From IMG/VR virus record IMGVR_UViG_3300047550_001445, positions 1 through 39,976 of that record: a stretch of DNA of 39,976 nucleotides; one strand, written 5' to 3'. The position numbers and the translations under genes are program-made. The notes beneath the pieces are model-generated. The model made no database searches. It was given only the letters and a program-made list of their open reading frames with translations, and had not been told where the DNA came from. The first letter of the stretch is position 1. Every line of letters begins with the position of its first letter. The stretch is from a virus. This document shows, piece after piece, positions 26,738-33,989 of the stretch.

Positions 26738-27406
26738 CTAATATTGGCTCCTGCCATTATGTTCACAGTCCTTGACTGCACAGAAATTGCGGCATGTAAA
26801 GTTAGGTTTAGGGTTCCAAACATCGTGCTGCATCGCCGCCTCCAACTGCTGCACGTTGTTGATCCACTCAACCCATGCAACCTGTTGATCTTCACTCTGG
26901 TACTCCCTTGGCACCAGATCCTCCACTACCAAAAACAATAACCCTGCCTTAATAGTTTTTATCTCTGGGAAATGCTTGAACGTTAGTAACGCCAACAACT
27001 GCAATTGCTTGGTATCAGCGTACTGACTGCTCTTACTTGTCTTGTAATCGATAATCCTTGCCTTGTCGCCGTTGATCACCAGTAAATCTACAATGCCTCG
27101 CGCCCAAACATCTGGGTCATTGAAAGCACAAGGGGTAAAATCTTTCTTCAACCCCATCTCGTACTCGCAGTGTTTCTCCCCCTTCAGCGCCTTCATTGCA
27201 TCCAACTGTTTCTGAAACTGACTGAACTTCGCTGGAATCGGCGTACCGTCACGGATGTACTCCTCTGCTGCCTTATGCACTGCACTGCCATACAGAAGGT
27301 GCTGCTGTGGTGGCTCCACAATATCCTTCAATACCCGCAGTCGGTAATATTTCCGTGGGCATTGGAGGAACAGCGACATGCTGGAGTACGACCATGTGTA
27401 CTTCAT
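26738..27406 (-). CDS. PD-(D/E)XK nuclease, Cas4/RecB-like, probable Fe-S cluster
   Basis: 222 residues. Visible motifs: N-terminal YSSMSLFLQCPRKYYR with C16; GSAVHKAAEEYI (H44); GIVDLLVI (D107); IIDYKTSKS with D120 and K122; downstream Q134. The C-terminus has C205, C209 and C214 (FTCRNFCAVKDCEHNG), which with C16 would hold a 4Fe-4S cluster, as in Cas4 and AddB/Dna2-type nucleases. It is likely a 5'-3' or end-processing exonuclease for phage recombination or replication. There is no CRISPR locus nearby. The start overlaps the previous stop (ATGA). Confidence 0.88.
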   Translation of the reverse strand: MKYTWSYSSMSLFLQCPRKYYRLRVLKDIVEPPQQHLLYGSAVHKAAEEYIRDGTPIPAKFSQFQKQLDAMKALKGEKHCEYEMGLKKDFTPCAFNDPDVWARGIVDLLVINGDKARIIDYKTSKSSQYADTKQLQLLALLTFKHFPEIKTIKAGLLFLVVEDLVPREYQSEDQQVAWVEWINNVQQLEAAMQHDVWNPKPNFTCRNFCAVKDCEHNGRSQY

Positions 27407-27639
27407 TTATCTTCCTTCACTTCTATTAAATCCACATACTTCCCATCCGCGTGAACAAACCTGACACCAATCAGCTTGTTCTCCTTGTCGTAAGAACAGC
27501 AAAACATGTTGCCATCACACCACGGTGCTTTCGGTTGTAGGCCAACGCTAGTCATATACTCTGGTACAAAGTAGTGCATCACCGTTTTAACTCGTGGGTG
27601 CAGAATCTTCTGGTAATCGTATAGTTTGATGTCAGGCAT
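27403..27639 (-). CDS. Small protein, unknown function
   Basis: 78 residues, alpha/beta, beginning MPDIKLYDYQKILHPRVKTV and ending with strands GVRFVHADGKYVDLIEVKED. It contains Cys in APWCDGNMFCCSYD, not in a regular zinc pattern. It is coupled to the following nuclease by an ATGA overlap, and a GGGAG ribosome site precedes the ATG. It could be a partner of the nuclease; nothing in the sequence proves this. Confidence 0.55.
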   Translation of the reverse strand: MPDIKLYDYQKILHPRVKTVMHYFVPEYMTSVGLQPKAPWCDGNMFCCSYDKENKLIGVRFVHADGKYVDLIEVKEDK

Positions 27640-27644
27640 GATTC

Positions 27645-27830
27645 TTAACTCCCTACTCGTTGGTCTTCTGGTAACGTTAGTTGATAATCATCCCATGCTT
27701 CTTCCAAAAGCATAGCTGCCTTCATTAGAATATGTACCAACGCTTCGTTTCGGCCTTCGTCCAATCCTTCTGCGTAGCCACGTAGCCTGTGCGCCATTGT
27801 GTAGTACTGTAATTTCCTTGCATCTATCAT
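27645..27830 (-). CDS. Small helical protein, unknown function
   Basis: 61 residues (MIDARKLQYYTMAHRLRGYA, then EALVHILMKAAMLLEEAWDD), predicted helical hairpin with an acidic C-terminus. The ATG overlaps the previous stop (ATGA), suggesting translational coupling within a run of four very small genes. No family recognised. Confidence 0.5.
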   Translation of the reverse strand: MIDARKLQYYTMAHRLRGYAEGLDEGRNEALVHILMKAAMLLEEAWDDYQLTLPEDQRVGS

Positions 27831-28036
27831 GTGTTCTTCTCCTTCAACTTGGCTTCGGCTAGGTCTAATATTTCATACACGGTTTTGCCCCATGTAATCT
27901 CGTTCTTCTCCTCATCCGTCAGCCCTACCCACGTATCGCCACGATCCCACGGCAATGGGTGACCGGATAACTCATAAGCTTTGTGCCGCCAATTCTTGGC
28001 ACTCTCTTTGTATCGTTCGCAGTTTGGGCATGTCAT
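27827..28036 (-). CDS. Small protein with N-terminal CxxC
   Basis: 69 residues starting MTCPNCERYKESAKNWRHKA. The single CPNC pair could bind zinc in a dimer or act as half of a ribbon; no second pair is present. The rest is helical and acidic. Overlaps both neighbours by ATGA. Function unknown. Confidence 0.5.
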   Translation of the reverse strand: MTCPNCERYKESAKNWRHKAYELSGHPLPWDRGDTWVGLTDEEKNEITWGKTVYEILDLAEAKLKEKNT

Positions 28037-28215
28037 AACTTATGTCCTCTCGTTTGTCTGCATTGTTCCCTGTGCTTGCTATCAAAGTCAGGGCTTATCT
28101 CGGCTACCCCGCACATTAACTGCGGCTCCGTTGAAACAACCTTGACCCCGTAATACAAACTGAATAGCGCAACCGCTATGTAAAACGCAACAGCTACGAT
28201 CTCAGGCGGTTTCAT
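28033..28215 (-). CDS. Small single-span membrane protein
   Basis: 60 residues with one hydrophobic segment at about 5-25 (IVAVAFYIAVALFSLYYGVK), then a hydrophilic tail with two Cys (MCGVAEISPDF, EQCRQTRG). No signal-peptidase site is obvious, so it would stay in the inner membrane with the tail on one side. Its start overlaps the previous stop (ATGA). It might be a superinfection or host-envelope factor; function unknown. Confidence 0.5.
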   Translation of the reverse strand: MKPPEIVAVAFYIAVALFSLYYGVKVVSTEPQLMCGVAEISPDFDSKHREQCRQTRGHKL

Positions 28216-28373
28216 ACAAGAGCTTCCCCATGTGTCTCAGGTGTGGGCTTTGCTTCTCTGTGTTTCGCCTTTGTCACCAACTTCCAGCCGCCCTGCACAA
28301 ACCGCTCGGCTTCTTCTCTGTACCAAAATTTGCGGAACAACTTTCCGTCCTCGTCATAAACTTCGTACCTCAT
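28212..28373 (-). CDS. Small protein, unknown function
   Basis: 53 residues from ATG 28373, chosen over a longer frame because GGAGAA lies 7 bases upstream. The sequence MRYEVYDEDGKLFRKFWYRE continues with AERFVQGGWKLVTKAKHREA. It resembles a small alpha/beta fold with a basic C-terminus. No family recognised; coupled to the downstream membrane-protein gene by ATGA. Confidence 0.5.
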   Translation of the reverse strand: MRYEVYDEDGKLFRKFWYREEAERFVQGGWKLVTKAKHREAKPTPETHGEALV

Positions 28374-28374
28374 A

Positions 28375-28578
28375 TTAAATTCTCCGTTGACAAGTAAAAG
28401 CTTGAATACCCACACGGAACGCACCTGCAAACTTACAGTCAGCTACGATTCGATCCTCCGCGTTCATACCGCCTATGTATAACCCAATCAACAGCATGAT
28501 GGCCGCAGCAAGTGATTTTCCCCAGACTGCATTGACCCAATCTAAAATTTTTTTAAAATTAATGGTGTCCGTAATCAT
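28375..28578 (-). CDS. Small single-span membrane protein
   Basis: 67 residues from ATG 28578, which has AAAGGA at a good distance and starts 6 bases after the polymerase stop (ATG 28596 is an alternative). One hydrophobic segment (SLAAAIMLLIGLYIGGMN, about residues 22-39) follows an amphipathic N-terminal helix (FKKILDWVNAVW). The second half has two Cys (VADCKFAGAF, FTCQRRI). Function unknown; the second membrane peptide in this short interval. Confidence 0.5.
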   Translation of the reverse strand: MITDTINFKKILDWVNAVWGKSLAAAIMLLIGLYIGGMNAEDRIVADCKFAGAFRVGIQAFTCQRRI

Positions 28579-28583
28579 AAAAT

Positions 28584-30443
28584 TTATCCTTTCCATTTCT
28601 TCGCTCCGCCGTAGCTATCGCCCATTTTTACTTCGCAGTTTAACGGCAGCGTCTCTGCCCACTTCGGCCTCCACCGCATACACTCCTGCACATACCGTGC
28701 GGCTTCTTCGGCTTCTGCCTTTGGCGCGATACAAGCCACAGCATCGTGAACCGTCAGCACTACCTTGTATCTCTGCGCAATCTTTAGCATCTGCTCACCG
28801 ATCACGCACCGTGCAAGTCCTTGGCAAATGTTCTCTACTACCTTACCACCATAGATTCTGTTTGGTCCTTTTCTTGTGTCGTAGATGATCTCGGGCGTAT
28901 GGCGAAAAGTATCTATTGTCTGCCCACTAAGTCTAATCCCCGGATACTTCTGCGGGATGCCGCTCGGCATATCAAACCCGATGCCGGGCATAAAGTACGT
29001 AGCCTGTGGTTGTATACCAAACGGTGCGGCCTTTATATCCCCCCGCGCTAACAACTCTATGCAACTACCTGCTTGATCCCACAACCTTGGTATGTGGCCA
29101 AACTCTTCTCGATAGGTATTTAGAATCTTCTTGCAAAAATCGAGAGGGATAGACACACCAAATGTATTTAGCTGCATTTGGAACTTCATCGCCCCCATGC
29201 CGTAACCCGCGCCAAGGATTGTGGTCTTACCCACAAACCGCTCTTCCTCAGTAACTTCTTTAGGAATCTTGCCGTAAATCTTCCCTGCCATGATCTTGTA
29301 CACATCACGGCCTTCGTCAAAGGCTAGGACTAAATCTTTCTGTCCTGACAACCATGCCACGATCCGCGCCTCAATCTGAGATGAGTCGGCATCGATCAGC
29401 ACGTACCCTTCCGGTGGGCAGATAGCTGTTTTCAACGTGTTCTTGTCCTTGCCTCGGCTCGGCAGGTTCTGAAGGTTTAGCTTATCATCGCCGCCCCAGC
29501 GACCTGTGTGCGCTGCGTAGTAGCGTAGGGGAACTGGCATCTTGCCCCGCTTGGCGATGTCGATGAACCGCTGTGTCCGTGTCTCTTCCAATGTAGACTT
29601 GGTTCCTAACCGTGCAGCAACAAGGGCTTGCACCCTCTCATCAGGATGTTCGGCCAAAGCCTTGAACCCCTCGTCACTCTTGGCCAATGCCAATGTCGGC
29701 TTGCCTGTGGCGGGGCTGACTTTCATGGGCGGGGCTACCCCAAGCTCCTGCAATTTCTCCGCAAACTTAGGGTTGGACAATAGCGTATCCCTATCGGAAT
29801 TAGCCTCGGCGATTAATTTTTCCTTACGTTCGACTACATCAATAAGATGCTGTTCCAGCAACGGTAGGTTTAATTCCAACGCTGGGTTGGTAAACATACT
29901 CAGGGTCAAATCGATCAGTTTCAGTTCTTTCTTAGTGAAACCGTCCTTGAGAACATTGAACAGCTTGTACGTGATATCGACATCATTAATGCAGTACCTA
30001 CCGTATTGCGCCAACTGATCTGGCCTGAAGTCCTTTCGGCGCATTCCTTTCGCGGCAATCACTTCTGTACCCTTGGTGCCTAGGGCGTAACGATCTGCGA
30101 GTTTTGCCAAACTGTTACCAACTTCCACACCATCCACGGCTCTGGCCATCGATAGCGTGTCAAGCCACCCCATTGGTTTGAGACCAAACTTCCACGACAT
30201 AATTGCGCCATCAAACAGCGTATTGTGGGCAAGCACGAGGGCTTCCCCCCAATAAAACCCATAAAGAAATGTCTGGGTTTCCTCAAACGTACCGCTAAAC
30301 CATTTAGGTTCTTCGTCGTTTACTTTCACCGCTACACCAATAACCTCAAAGCGGTCATCACGCACGTACTCCTCAGTCGTCAGCTTGGATAGGCTGAACT
30401 CCTGATCGTAATAAGTTTCAAAGTCGATTGTGATTATGTTCAC
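28584..30443 (-). CDS. Family A DNA polymerase with 3'-5' exonuclease domain
   Basis: 619 residues from GTG 30443 (GTGA overlap with the small upstream gene). The N-terminal proofreading exonuclease starts with DFETY (D7, E9). Polymerase motif A is DADSSQIEAR (catalytic D353), motif B is RFVGKTTILGAGYGM, and motif C is TVHDAVA (H566-D567-A568). Aligned with the E. coli Pol I motif RxxxKxxxFGxxYG, the residue at the Phe762 position is Leu (L410). Motif C has HDA instead of the common HDE. There is no 5'-3' exonuclease domain. This is the replicative polymerase of the phage. Confidence 0.92.
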   Translation of the reverse strand: MNIITIDFETYYDQEFSLSKLTTEEYVRDDRFEVIGVAVKVNDEEPKWFSGTFEETQTFLYGFYWGEALVLAHNTLFDGAIMSWKFGLKPMGWLDTLSMARAVDGVEVGNSLAKLADRYALGTKGTEVIAAKGMRRKDFRPDQLAQYGRYCINDVDITYKLFNVLKDGFTKKELKLIDLTLSMFTNPALELNLPLLEQHLIDVVERKEKLIAEANSDRDTLLSNPKFAEKLQELGVAPPMKVSPATGKPTLALAKSDEGFKALAEHPDERVQALVAARLGTKSTLEETRTQRFIDIAKRGKMPVPLRYYAAHTGRWGGDDKLNLQNLPSRGKDKNTLKTAICPPEGYVLIDADSSQIEARIVAWLSGQKDLVLAFDEGRDVYKIMAGKIYGKIPKEVTEEERFVGKTTILGAGYGMGAMKFQMQLNTFGVSIPLDFCKKILNTYREEFGHIPRLWDQAGSCIELLARGDIKAAPFGIQPQATYFMPGIGFDMPSGIPQKYPGIRLSGQTIDTFRHTPEIIYDTRKGPNRIYGGKVVENICQGLARCVIGEQMLKIAQRYKVVLTVHDAVACIAPKAEAEEAARYVQECMRWRPKWAETLPLNCEVKMGDSYGGAKKWKG

Positions 30444-30592
30444 TCGGTTTCCTCTGAGTCTTCATCTTCTTCTAGGCAAAGCATCTGCTCGACCTCGTTA
30501 AGTATCTTTAATGCGTCTTGCAACCGGAACAACGCGAGTTCCCGCATATCCCCCGCCAAGGGCGGCATTTCAGAAATATCAAACTTTTTCAT
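30440..30592 (-). CDS. Small acidic protein upstream of the polymerase
   Basis: 50 residues: MKKFDISEMPPLAGDMRELA, a helix LFRLQDALKILNEVEQM and a very acidic end (LEEDEDSEETE). GGAGGCGATGAT supplies a strong ribosome site for ATG 30592. The stop overlaps the polymerase GTG start (GTGA), so polymerase translation is probably coupled to it. The frame exactly fills the gap between two genes. Function unknown; a polymerase-associated peptide or DNA mimic is possible. Confidence 0.6.
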   Translation of the reverse strand: MKKFDISEMPPLAGDMRELALFRLQDALKILNEVEQMLCLEEDEDSEETE

Positions 30593-30593
30593 A

Positions 30594-31082
30594 TCATCGC
30601 CTCCCTCGTTTAATCCATTCCAAATACGACTCTTGCCGCTTTGGGTCTTGCTTCAGGTAGTATTTGTACTCATGCTCGTGCATGATCACCACTCTCCCAC
30701 TTTTGTCTCGCACTGCAAAGTTATTGGTTGATGAAACGTTGAGGCTAGTCGTGGACGATTGTGGTATCGTCACAGTACCAGTCGGAGAAATTTGTGGTGT
30801 CGTCGGCGTTACTACCGTCCTCGTCGGTTTTAACGTTTCGTTTTCGATGTACATAATGTTAGCTGCAACCCGCTGCGAAAACACCTTACGCGTAGCCTTC
30901 TTCAATCCCTCTTCAAGTAGCTGCTTCTCCTTATCGGTAAGCACTCCGATCATTCCGTATTGGATTATCTCCGTCCATTTATGGGTACCACCGTACTGTT
31001 TCGCTACAAACTCTTCAGGGAACATCTCCATACGATCTAGGAGAATTCTTACACCATCAAGTATTTCGGATTCGTCGCTCAT
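30594..31082 (-). CDS. Phage protein of unknown function
   Basis: 162 residues. The N-terminal 75 residues are helical (LDGVRILLDRMEMFPEEFVA, LTDKEKQLLEEGLKKATRKV). A Thr/Ser/Pro-rich low-complexity linker follows (TRTVVTPTTPQISPTGTVTI). A conserved-looking C-terminus (VRDKSGRVVIMHEHEYKYYL) ends with a basic tip (EWIKRGRR). Coupled to the upstream gene by ATGA. No family recognised; the two-part layout suggests an adaptor. Confidence 0.55.
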   Translation of the reverse strand: MSDESEILDGVRILLDRMEMFPEEFVAKQYGGTHKWTEIIQYGMIGVLTDKEKQLLEEGLKKATRKVFSQRVAANIMYIENETLKPTRTVVTPTTPQISPTGTVTIPQSSTTSLNVSSTNNFAVRDKSGRVVIMHEHEYKYYLKQDPKRQESYLEWIKRGRR

Positions 31083-31528
31083 AACAAACCTTTCTGGCGC
31101 ATAGCTTCTGCTGTCATAGCTTCTGCTGTTTGTGTTGGAGTTTTATAGACGTTCGACATCTCGTTTTCAATAATCTTTAAGGCTTCTCTTGTTATATCGT
31201 TCGTTGTGAGTATTGAGTTCGGGTTCGTCTTACGTTGCGTTATTGTTTCGCCCGGTATGTACTGCCCTTGTTTTTGTTCGCCTTCAAAAATAAGTTCTAC
31301 GATCCGCGTTTTGGTAGCTTGTTGGCGGATTCGACGGACAGCAGTGGCTATCGCTACACGATCCCTAAAAGAATACAATCCGTCATCAACAATCGCTACG
31401 TAGCCATTCAAATATATCGGGGTACGACGCGCTAATACGGCTTTAGGATCCGCTTCCAACTTATCAATCAGCATCTTCACTTCAGTGCTGCAAAATTTGT
31501 ACGCAAGTTTTTCAATTATTGATTTCAT
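31079..31528 (-). CDS. Phage protein of unknown function
   Basis: 149 residues from ATG 31528, preferred because CTAGGAGAAAAC directly precedes it. The longer frame to 31609 would overlap the VRR-NUC gene. It is mixed alpha/beta, with STEVKMLIDKLEADPKAVLA, a strand YLNGYVAIVDDGLYSF, and a basic helix RVAIATAVRRIRQQATKTRI. The C-terminus is Thr/Ala/Glu-rich. No recognised domain; it could bind nucleic acid through the basic helix. Confidence 0.6.
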   Translation of the reverse strand: MKSIIEKLAYKFCSTEVKMLIDKLEADPKAVLARRTPIYLNGYVAIVDDGLYSFRDRVAIATAVRRIRQQATKTRIVELIFEGEQKQGQYIPGETITQRKTNPNSILTTNDITREALKIIENEMSNVYKTPTQTAEAMTAEAMRQKGLL

Positions 31529-31559
31529 GTTTTCTCCTAGGGAACGGTCATGGGATCGG

Positions 31560-31865
31560 TCATCGCAAAAGGCGAATGTGTCCGGACAGGGTAAGGTAAT
31601 ACAGGTCATCGACTGTATCTTCGTTAATCACAAACGCTAACCCGCCACTAGCTTTTATCCTATCCAACTCACGCAGTTGTAGCGCAGTCGGTTTTGCTTT
31701 GCCTGCTTTAGTTTCTATCGCAAAGAATCTACCTCTGGCAACTCCCACAAAATCGGGGATGCCGCTACGACCATAGCCTCCAGTGGCAGGCATGAAGTAA
31801 TAGATATTATGTTGGTCTAGCAGCTTCTTTACCGCTGCTTTAACTTTCTTTTCTGGGGTAGACAT
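31560..31865 (-). CDS. VRR-NUC domain nuclease
   Basis: 101 residues; essentially a minimal VRR-NUC (PD-(D/E)XK) domain. N-terminal helix EKKVKAAVKKLLDQHNIYYF, then GRSGIPDFVGVARGRFFAIETKAGKAKPTALQL in two blocks: D38 in GIPDF, and E51-x-K53 in AIETKAG, with Q63 after. Small phage members of this family cut branched DNA, such as Holliday junctions, as shown for some phage homologues. It is the first gene after the promoter at 31896-31924. Confidence 0.9.
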   Translation of the reverse strand: MSTPEKKVKAAVKKLLDQHNIYYFMPATGGYGRSGIPDFVGVARGRFFAIETKAGKAKPTALQLRELDRIKASGGLAFVINEDTVDDLYYLTLSGHIRLLR

Positions 31866-31895
31866 TCCACTCTCACTAAAGACACAAGTGGACTC

Positions 31896-31924
31896 AGTAT
31901 AGAACGGAGGAGGGGGAGGCGCAA
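31896..31924 (-). promoter_or_regulatory. Sigma70-type promoter, leftward
   Basis: On the - strand TTGCGC (31924-31919) and TATACT (31901-31896) are separated by exactly 17 bases; they match the consensus at 4/6 and 5/6. The spacer is C/T-rich. It sits between the terminator at 31973-32013 and the VRR-NUC start at 31865, and would begin the second leftward transcription unit. Confidence 0.75.
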
Positions 31925-31972
31925 TAGCTTTTAATATTTATTTTCGCTATCGCGTTGGAGATGTTGATAGAT

Positions 31973-32013
31973 AAAAAAAAGGGGACAAACTGACACGAAG
32001 TCAACTTGTCCCC
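31973..32013 (-). terminator. Intrinsic terminator ending the early operon (also a copy of the dispersed palindrome)
   Basis: The stem GGGGACA (31981-31987) pairs with TGTCCCC (32007-32013). Inside it, CTGAC (31990) faces GTCAA (32000) across a 5-base loop. On the - strand the hairpin is followed by eight T (31980-31973), so it should stop leftward transcripts arriving from the gene ending at 32040. The core is the same compound palindrome seen in seven other places in the right 8 kb, here with a longer outer stem and one mismatch. Confidence 0.88.
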
Positions 32014-32039
32014 AAAGAACGTAGTTACCGTTGCTGACG

Positions 32040-32903
32040 TTAACTGGTAGTAATTATGTCACCACCTGTCAGGTAATACCAATTGGTATCTTCAATCGAA
32101 AGTTTGATTCCGATAGATTCTACTGGTTGTTTGTGTTCTAGTATACGCAGCATGGCCAGCTTAGTTTGATACATCTCTGGCAATCCATACGTATCGCTGT
32201 ACGCCATTACGCGTTGTACGTCCGGCAATGATGCGTCCAAAAGCACACTGAGCAAAGACCCATCTCGCTCCTCCTTAACGACCATACCACTTTGGTTCTT
32301 GAAGTCATTGTTCACAGCCGATGCAACCCTCGCGTTGTTAAGTGCTTTATCTAAGTTGTTCTTGGCTAACATCTTAGCCAACTCGGTGTTTATGATTACT
32401 CTGCCCCCGTTGTTTACAACCATAGCCAACTCCATAAGCGGTAGCAAGTAATCCTCACCAAACCTCTCTGCCTGACGTACCGCGTTGTATTGCACACCAC
32501 CAATCTCGGTTGATGCCTTCTGCTTGACGTTTGTGACGATCTCAGTGGCTGTCGATGTCGGCGAGAAAGTCTTGACCGCTGTCTTCAGTGCTTCAGCAGG
32601 TAGCTTGGTTACCTTATCATGGCGTGGAGAAATGCGGTTCTTGATACGGTGCGACGTTATCGTATACACATCGCATTTGCCTTGGTTCCTAAACGACGTA
32701 TAGGTAACCTCGACATACCCCACTGCCTCGTTGCCGTTGAATACCTTAACCTCATAGATACTCTGCTCTTCCCCTCTCACGTACCCGCTGTGCATGGATT
32801 CAAAGTTAAGGCGCGGCACTTTGTGATACAGCTTCGTGAGCATCTCTTCCAACGGTGCGTACAGCGGAATGTCCGCGTGGTCTGGTTTCTTTACTACTTG
32901 CAT
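32040..32903 (-). CDS. Phage protein of unknown function
   Basis: 287 residues from ATG 32903, supported by GGGGGG 5 bases upstream; a TTG seven codons earlier is less likely. The protein has an N-terminal alpha/beta part (LYAPLEEMLTKLYHKVPRLN, YEVKVFNGNEAVGYVEVTYT), a basic turn (SHRIKNRISPRHDKVTKLPA), then long helices. The stop is 27 bases before the terminator, so it is the last gene of the early operon. No family recognised; it may belong functionally with the DUF3150/VWA/MoxR module upstream. Confidence 0.6.
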   Translation of the reverse strand: MQVVKKPDHADIPLYAPLEEMLTKLYHKVPRLNFESMHSGYVRGEEQSIYEVKVFNGNEAVGYVEVTYTSFRNQGKCDVYTITSHRIKNRISPRHDKVTKLPAEALKTAVKTFSPTSTATEIVTNVKQKASTEIGGVQYNAVRQAERFGEDYLLPLMELAMVVNNGGRVIINTELAKMLAKNNLDKALNNARVASAVNNDFKNQSGMVVKEERDGSLLSVLLDASLPDVQRVMAYSDTYGLPEMYQTKLAMLRILEHKQPVESIGIKLSIEDTNWYYLTGGDIITTS

Positions 32904-32913
32904 ACTACCCCCC

Positions 32914-33804
32914 TTACCAATCAAATTTAGCTAAGATACTATCGACCTTGTCCTTGACCTCGGAACGTACTTCTTCGTGTTCCTTCAGGTCATCGGTATC
33001 CACAGTGCTGATAGCCTTCTTCAACTGCACTCGCGCATCTTCCAGCTTCTGATCGTTGGTCACATTGAGACGACCAAGCAACTCGACTAAGCTATTCGCA
33101 TTCGATAGCATCGTATCGTGAAACACTCGGCGCTTCCCATCCTGACCATCTGTCAGTCTGTCGCTCATGTGCAAGAGACATTCATGCAGCCGTCCCCAGA
33201 TATCACGCATGGCTCCCTCGATACGCTGGTTGAAATGCTCGGCGTACTGATTAGCGAGTTCGGCTTTGGCCTGCTCGTTGATGTCGATGCGGAAGTCCCC
33301 CGCTGTCGGCACAGGGCTAACAGCGTAGTGAAAGCGGAACTTGTGGGCTATCGCTTCTACGTTGGGGTACTCTTCTCTGTCGAACAGATCACCCAACTGG
33401 AAGGCCGCAGCAGAGATCAGCGTTGGATACTGTTGCAGGAAGTTAGCAGTCAACTCCTCAAAGTTAGTCTTGTGCAAATCCATCTGCGCTTTGAAGCCAT
33501 TGAAGAAATGCTCCGCTGTCACGATACGTTGGCCGTTGTCTGACCAAGGCATAGTGTTCAGGTTATTCCACAGGCGAACCTGCGCCGCATACTTCACGAC
33601 CGCCTCAAGCGCGGGGCTACCTGCCAGCAGGTGCTTGTGGTAGTTACCTGCCTTGACCTTGGTGTTTTTAGCGGAGTCAACTTCAAGGCCCACCTTCTTG
33701 TCCAGTTTCCTAGCAGTCCAGCAAGAGATGCTGAGTTCGACCAACAGCGAGGACGATGCGATGCCGTACGTTTCGAACGTAGGCGTTTCAGTTATTGCGT
33801 TCAT
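32914..33804 (-). CDS. DUF3150-like protein
   Basis: 296 residues. The opening LLVELSISCWTARKLDKKVG and the following K-x-GNYHKHLLAGSPAL match my memory of the DUF3150 family, which is repeatedly encoded next to MoxR ATPases and VWA proteins. The rest is helical with a C-terminal coiled coil (DQKLEDARVQLKKAISTVDT). It contains one copy of the dispersed palindrome core (33142-33163) translated as MSDRLTDGQDG. The start overlaps the previous stop (ATGA) and has AAGGAGAAAAC. Biochemical function unknown; likely a partner of the ATPase. Confidence 0.7.
   Translation of the reverse strand: MNAITETPTFETYGIASSSLLVELSISCWTARKLDKKVGLEVDSAKNTKVKAGNYHKHLLAGSPALEAVVKYAAQVRLWNNLNTMPWSDNGQRIVTAEHFFNGFKAQMDLHKTNFEELTANFLQQYPTLISAAAFQLGDLFDREEYPNVEAIAHKFRFHYAVSPVPTAGDFRIDINEQAKAELANQYAEHFNQRIEGAMRDIWGRLHECLLHMSDRLTDGQDGKRRVFHDTMLSNANSLVELLGRLNVTNDQKLEDARVQLKKAISTVDTDDLKEHEEVRSEVKDKVDSILAKFDW
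33142..33163. repeat. Dispersed compound palindrome, copy f (left outer arm lost), inside DUF3150-like gene
   Basis: CTGAC-CATCT-GTCAG-TC-TGTC-G is intact; the left outer GACA is replaced by unrelated bases. It encodes SDRLTDGQ, the same reading frame as copy c (SDKLTGGQ). Confidence 0.75.
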
Positions 33805-33986
33805 TTGTTTTCTCCTTGTGTCCAGATCATTGCTTTCTCAACTGCGTCGGCTAAACATTCGCACTGCTCTTCTAGCCACTCCTTGGGGTAGTCCTCAAAC
33901 GGCTCCCAAGGTGTGTCATCATCAGAGTAGAAGTGCGCCCATGCCACTCCCTCTGCGTACTTTCGTATCGCCTTATCGGTTTTCAT
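33801..33986 (-). CDS. Small acidic protein, unknown function
   Basis: 61 residues, MKTDKAIRKYAEGVAWAHFY then DDDTPWEPFEDYPKEWLEEQ, acidic and rich in Trp. It sits between the VWA protein and the DUF3150-like gene, coupled to the latter by ATGA. A GGGGTGATGT ribosome site overlaps the upstream stop. No family recognised. Confidence 0.55.
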   Translation of the reverse strand: MKTDKAIRKYAEGVAWAHFYSDDDTPWEPFEDYPKEWLEEQCECLADAVEKAMIWTQGENK

Positions 33987-33989
33987 ACA

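Noticed and set aside
26738-27406. Cas4-like protein as sign of a CRISPR system
   Set aside because: No repeat-spacer array or other cas gene is visible; this nuclease family is common in phage replication modules.
32062-32080. CACCACCTGTCAG near the end of the gene at 32040
   Set aside because: It matches only the right half of the dispersed palindrome; no CTGAC arm or outer stem, so not counted as a copy.
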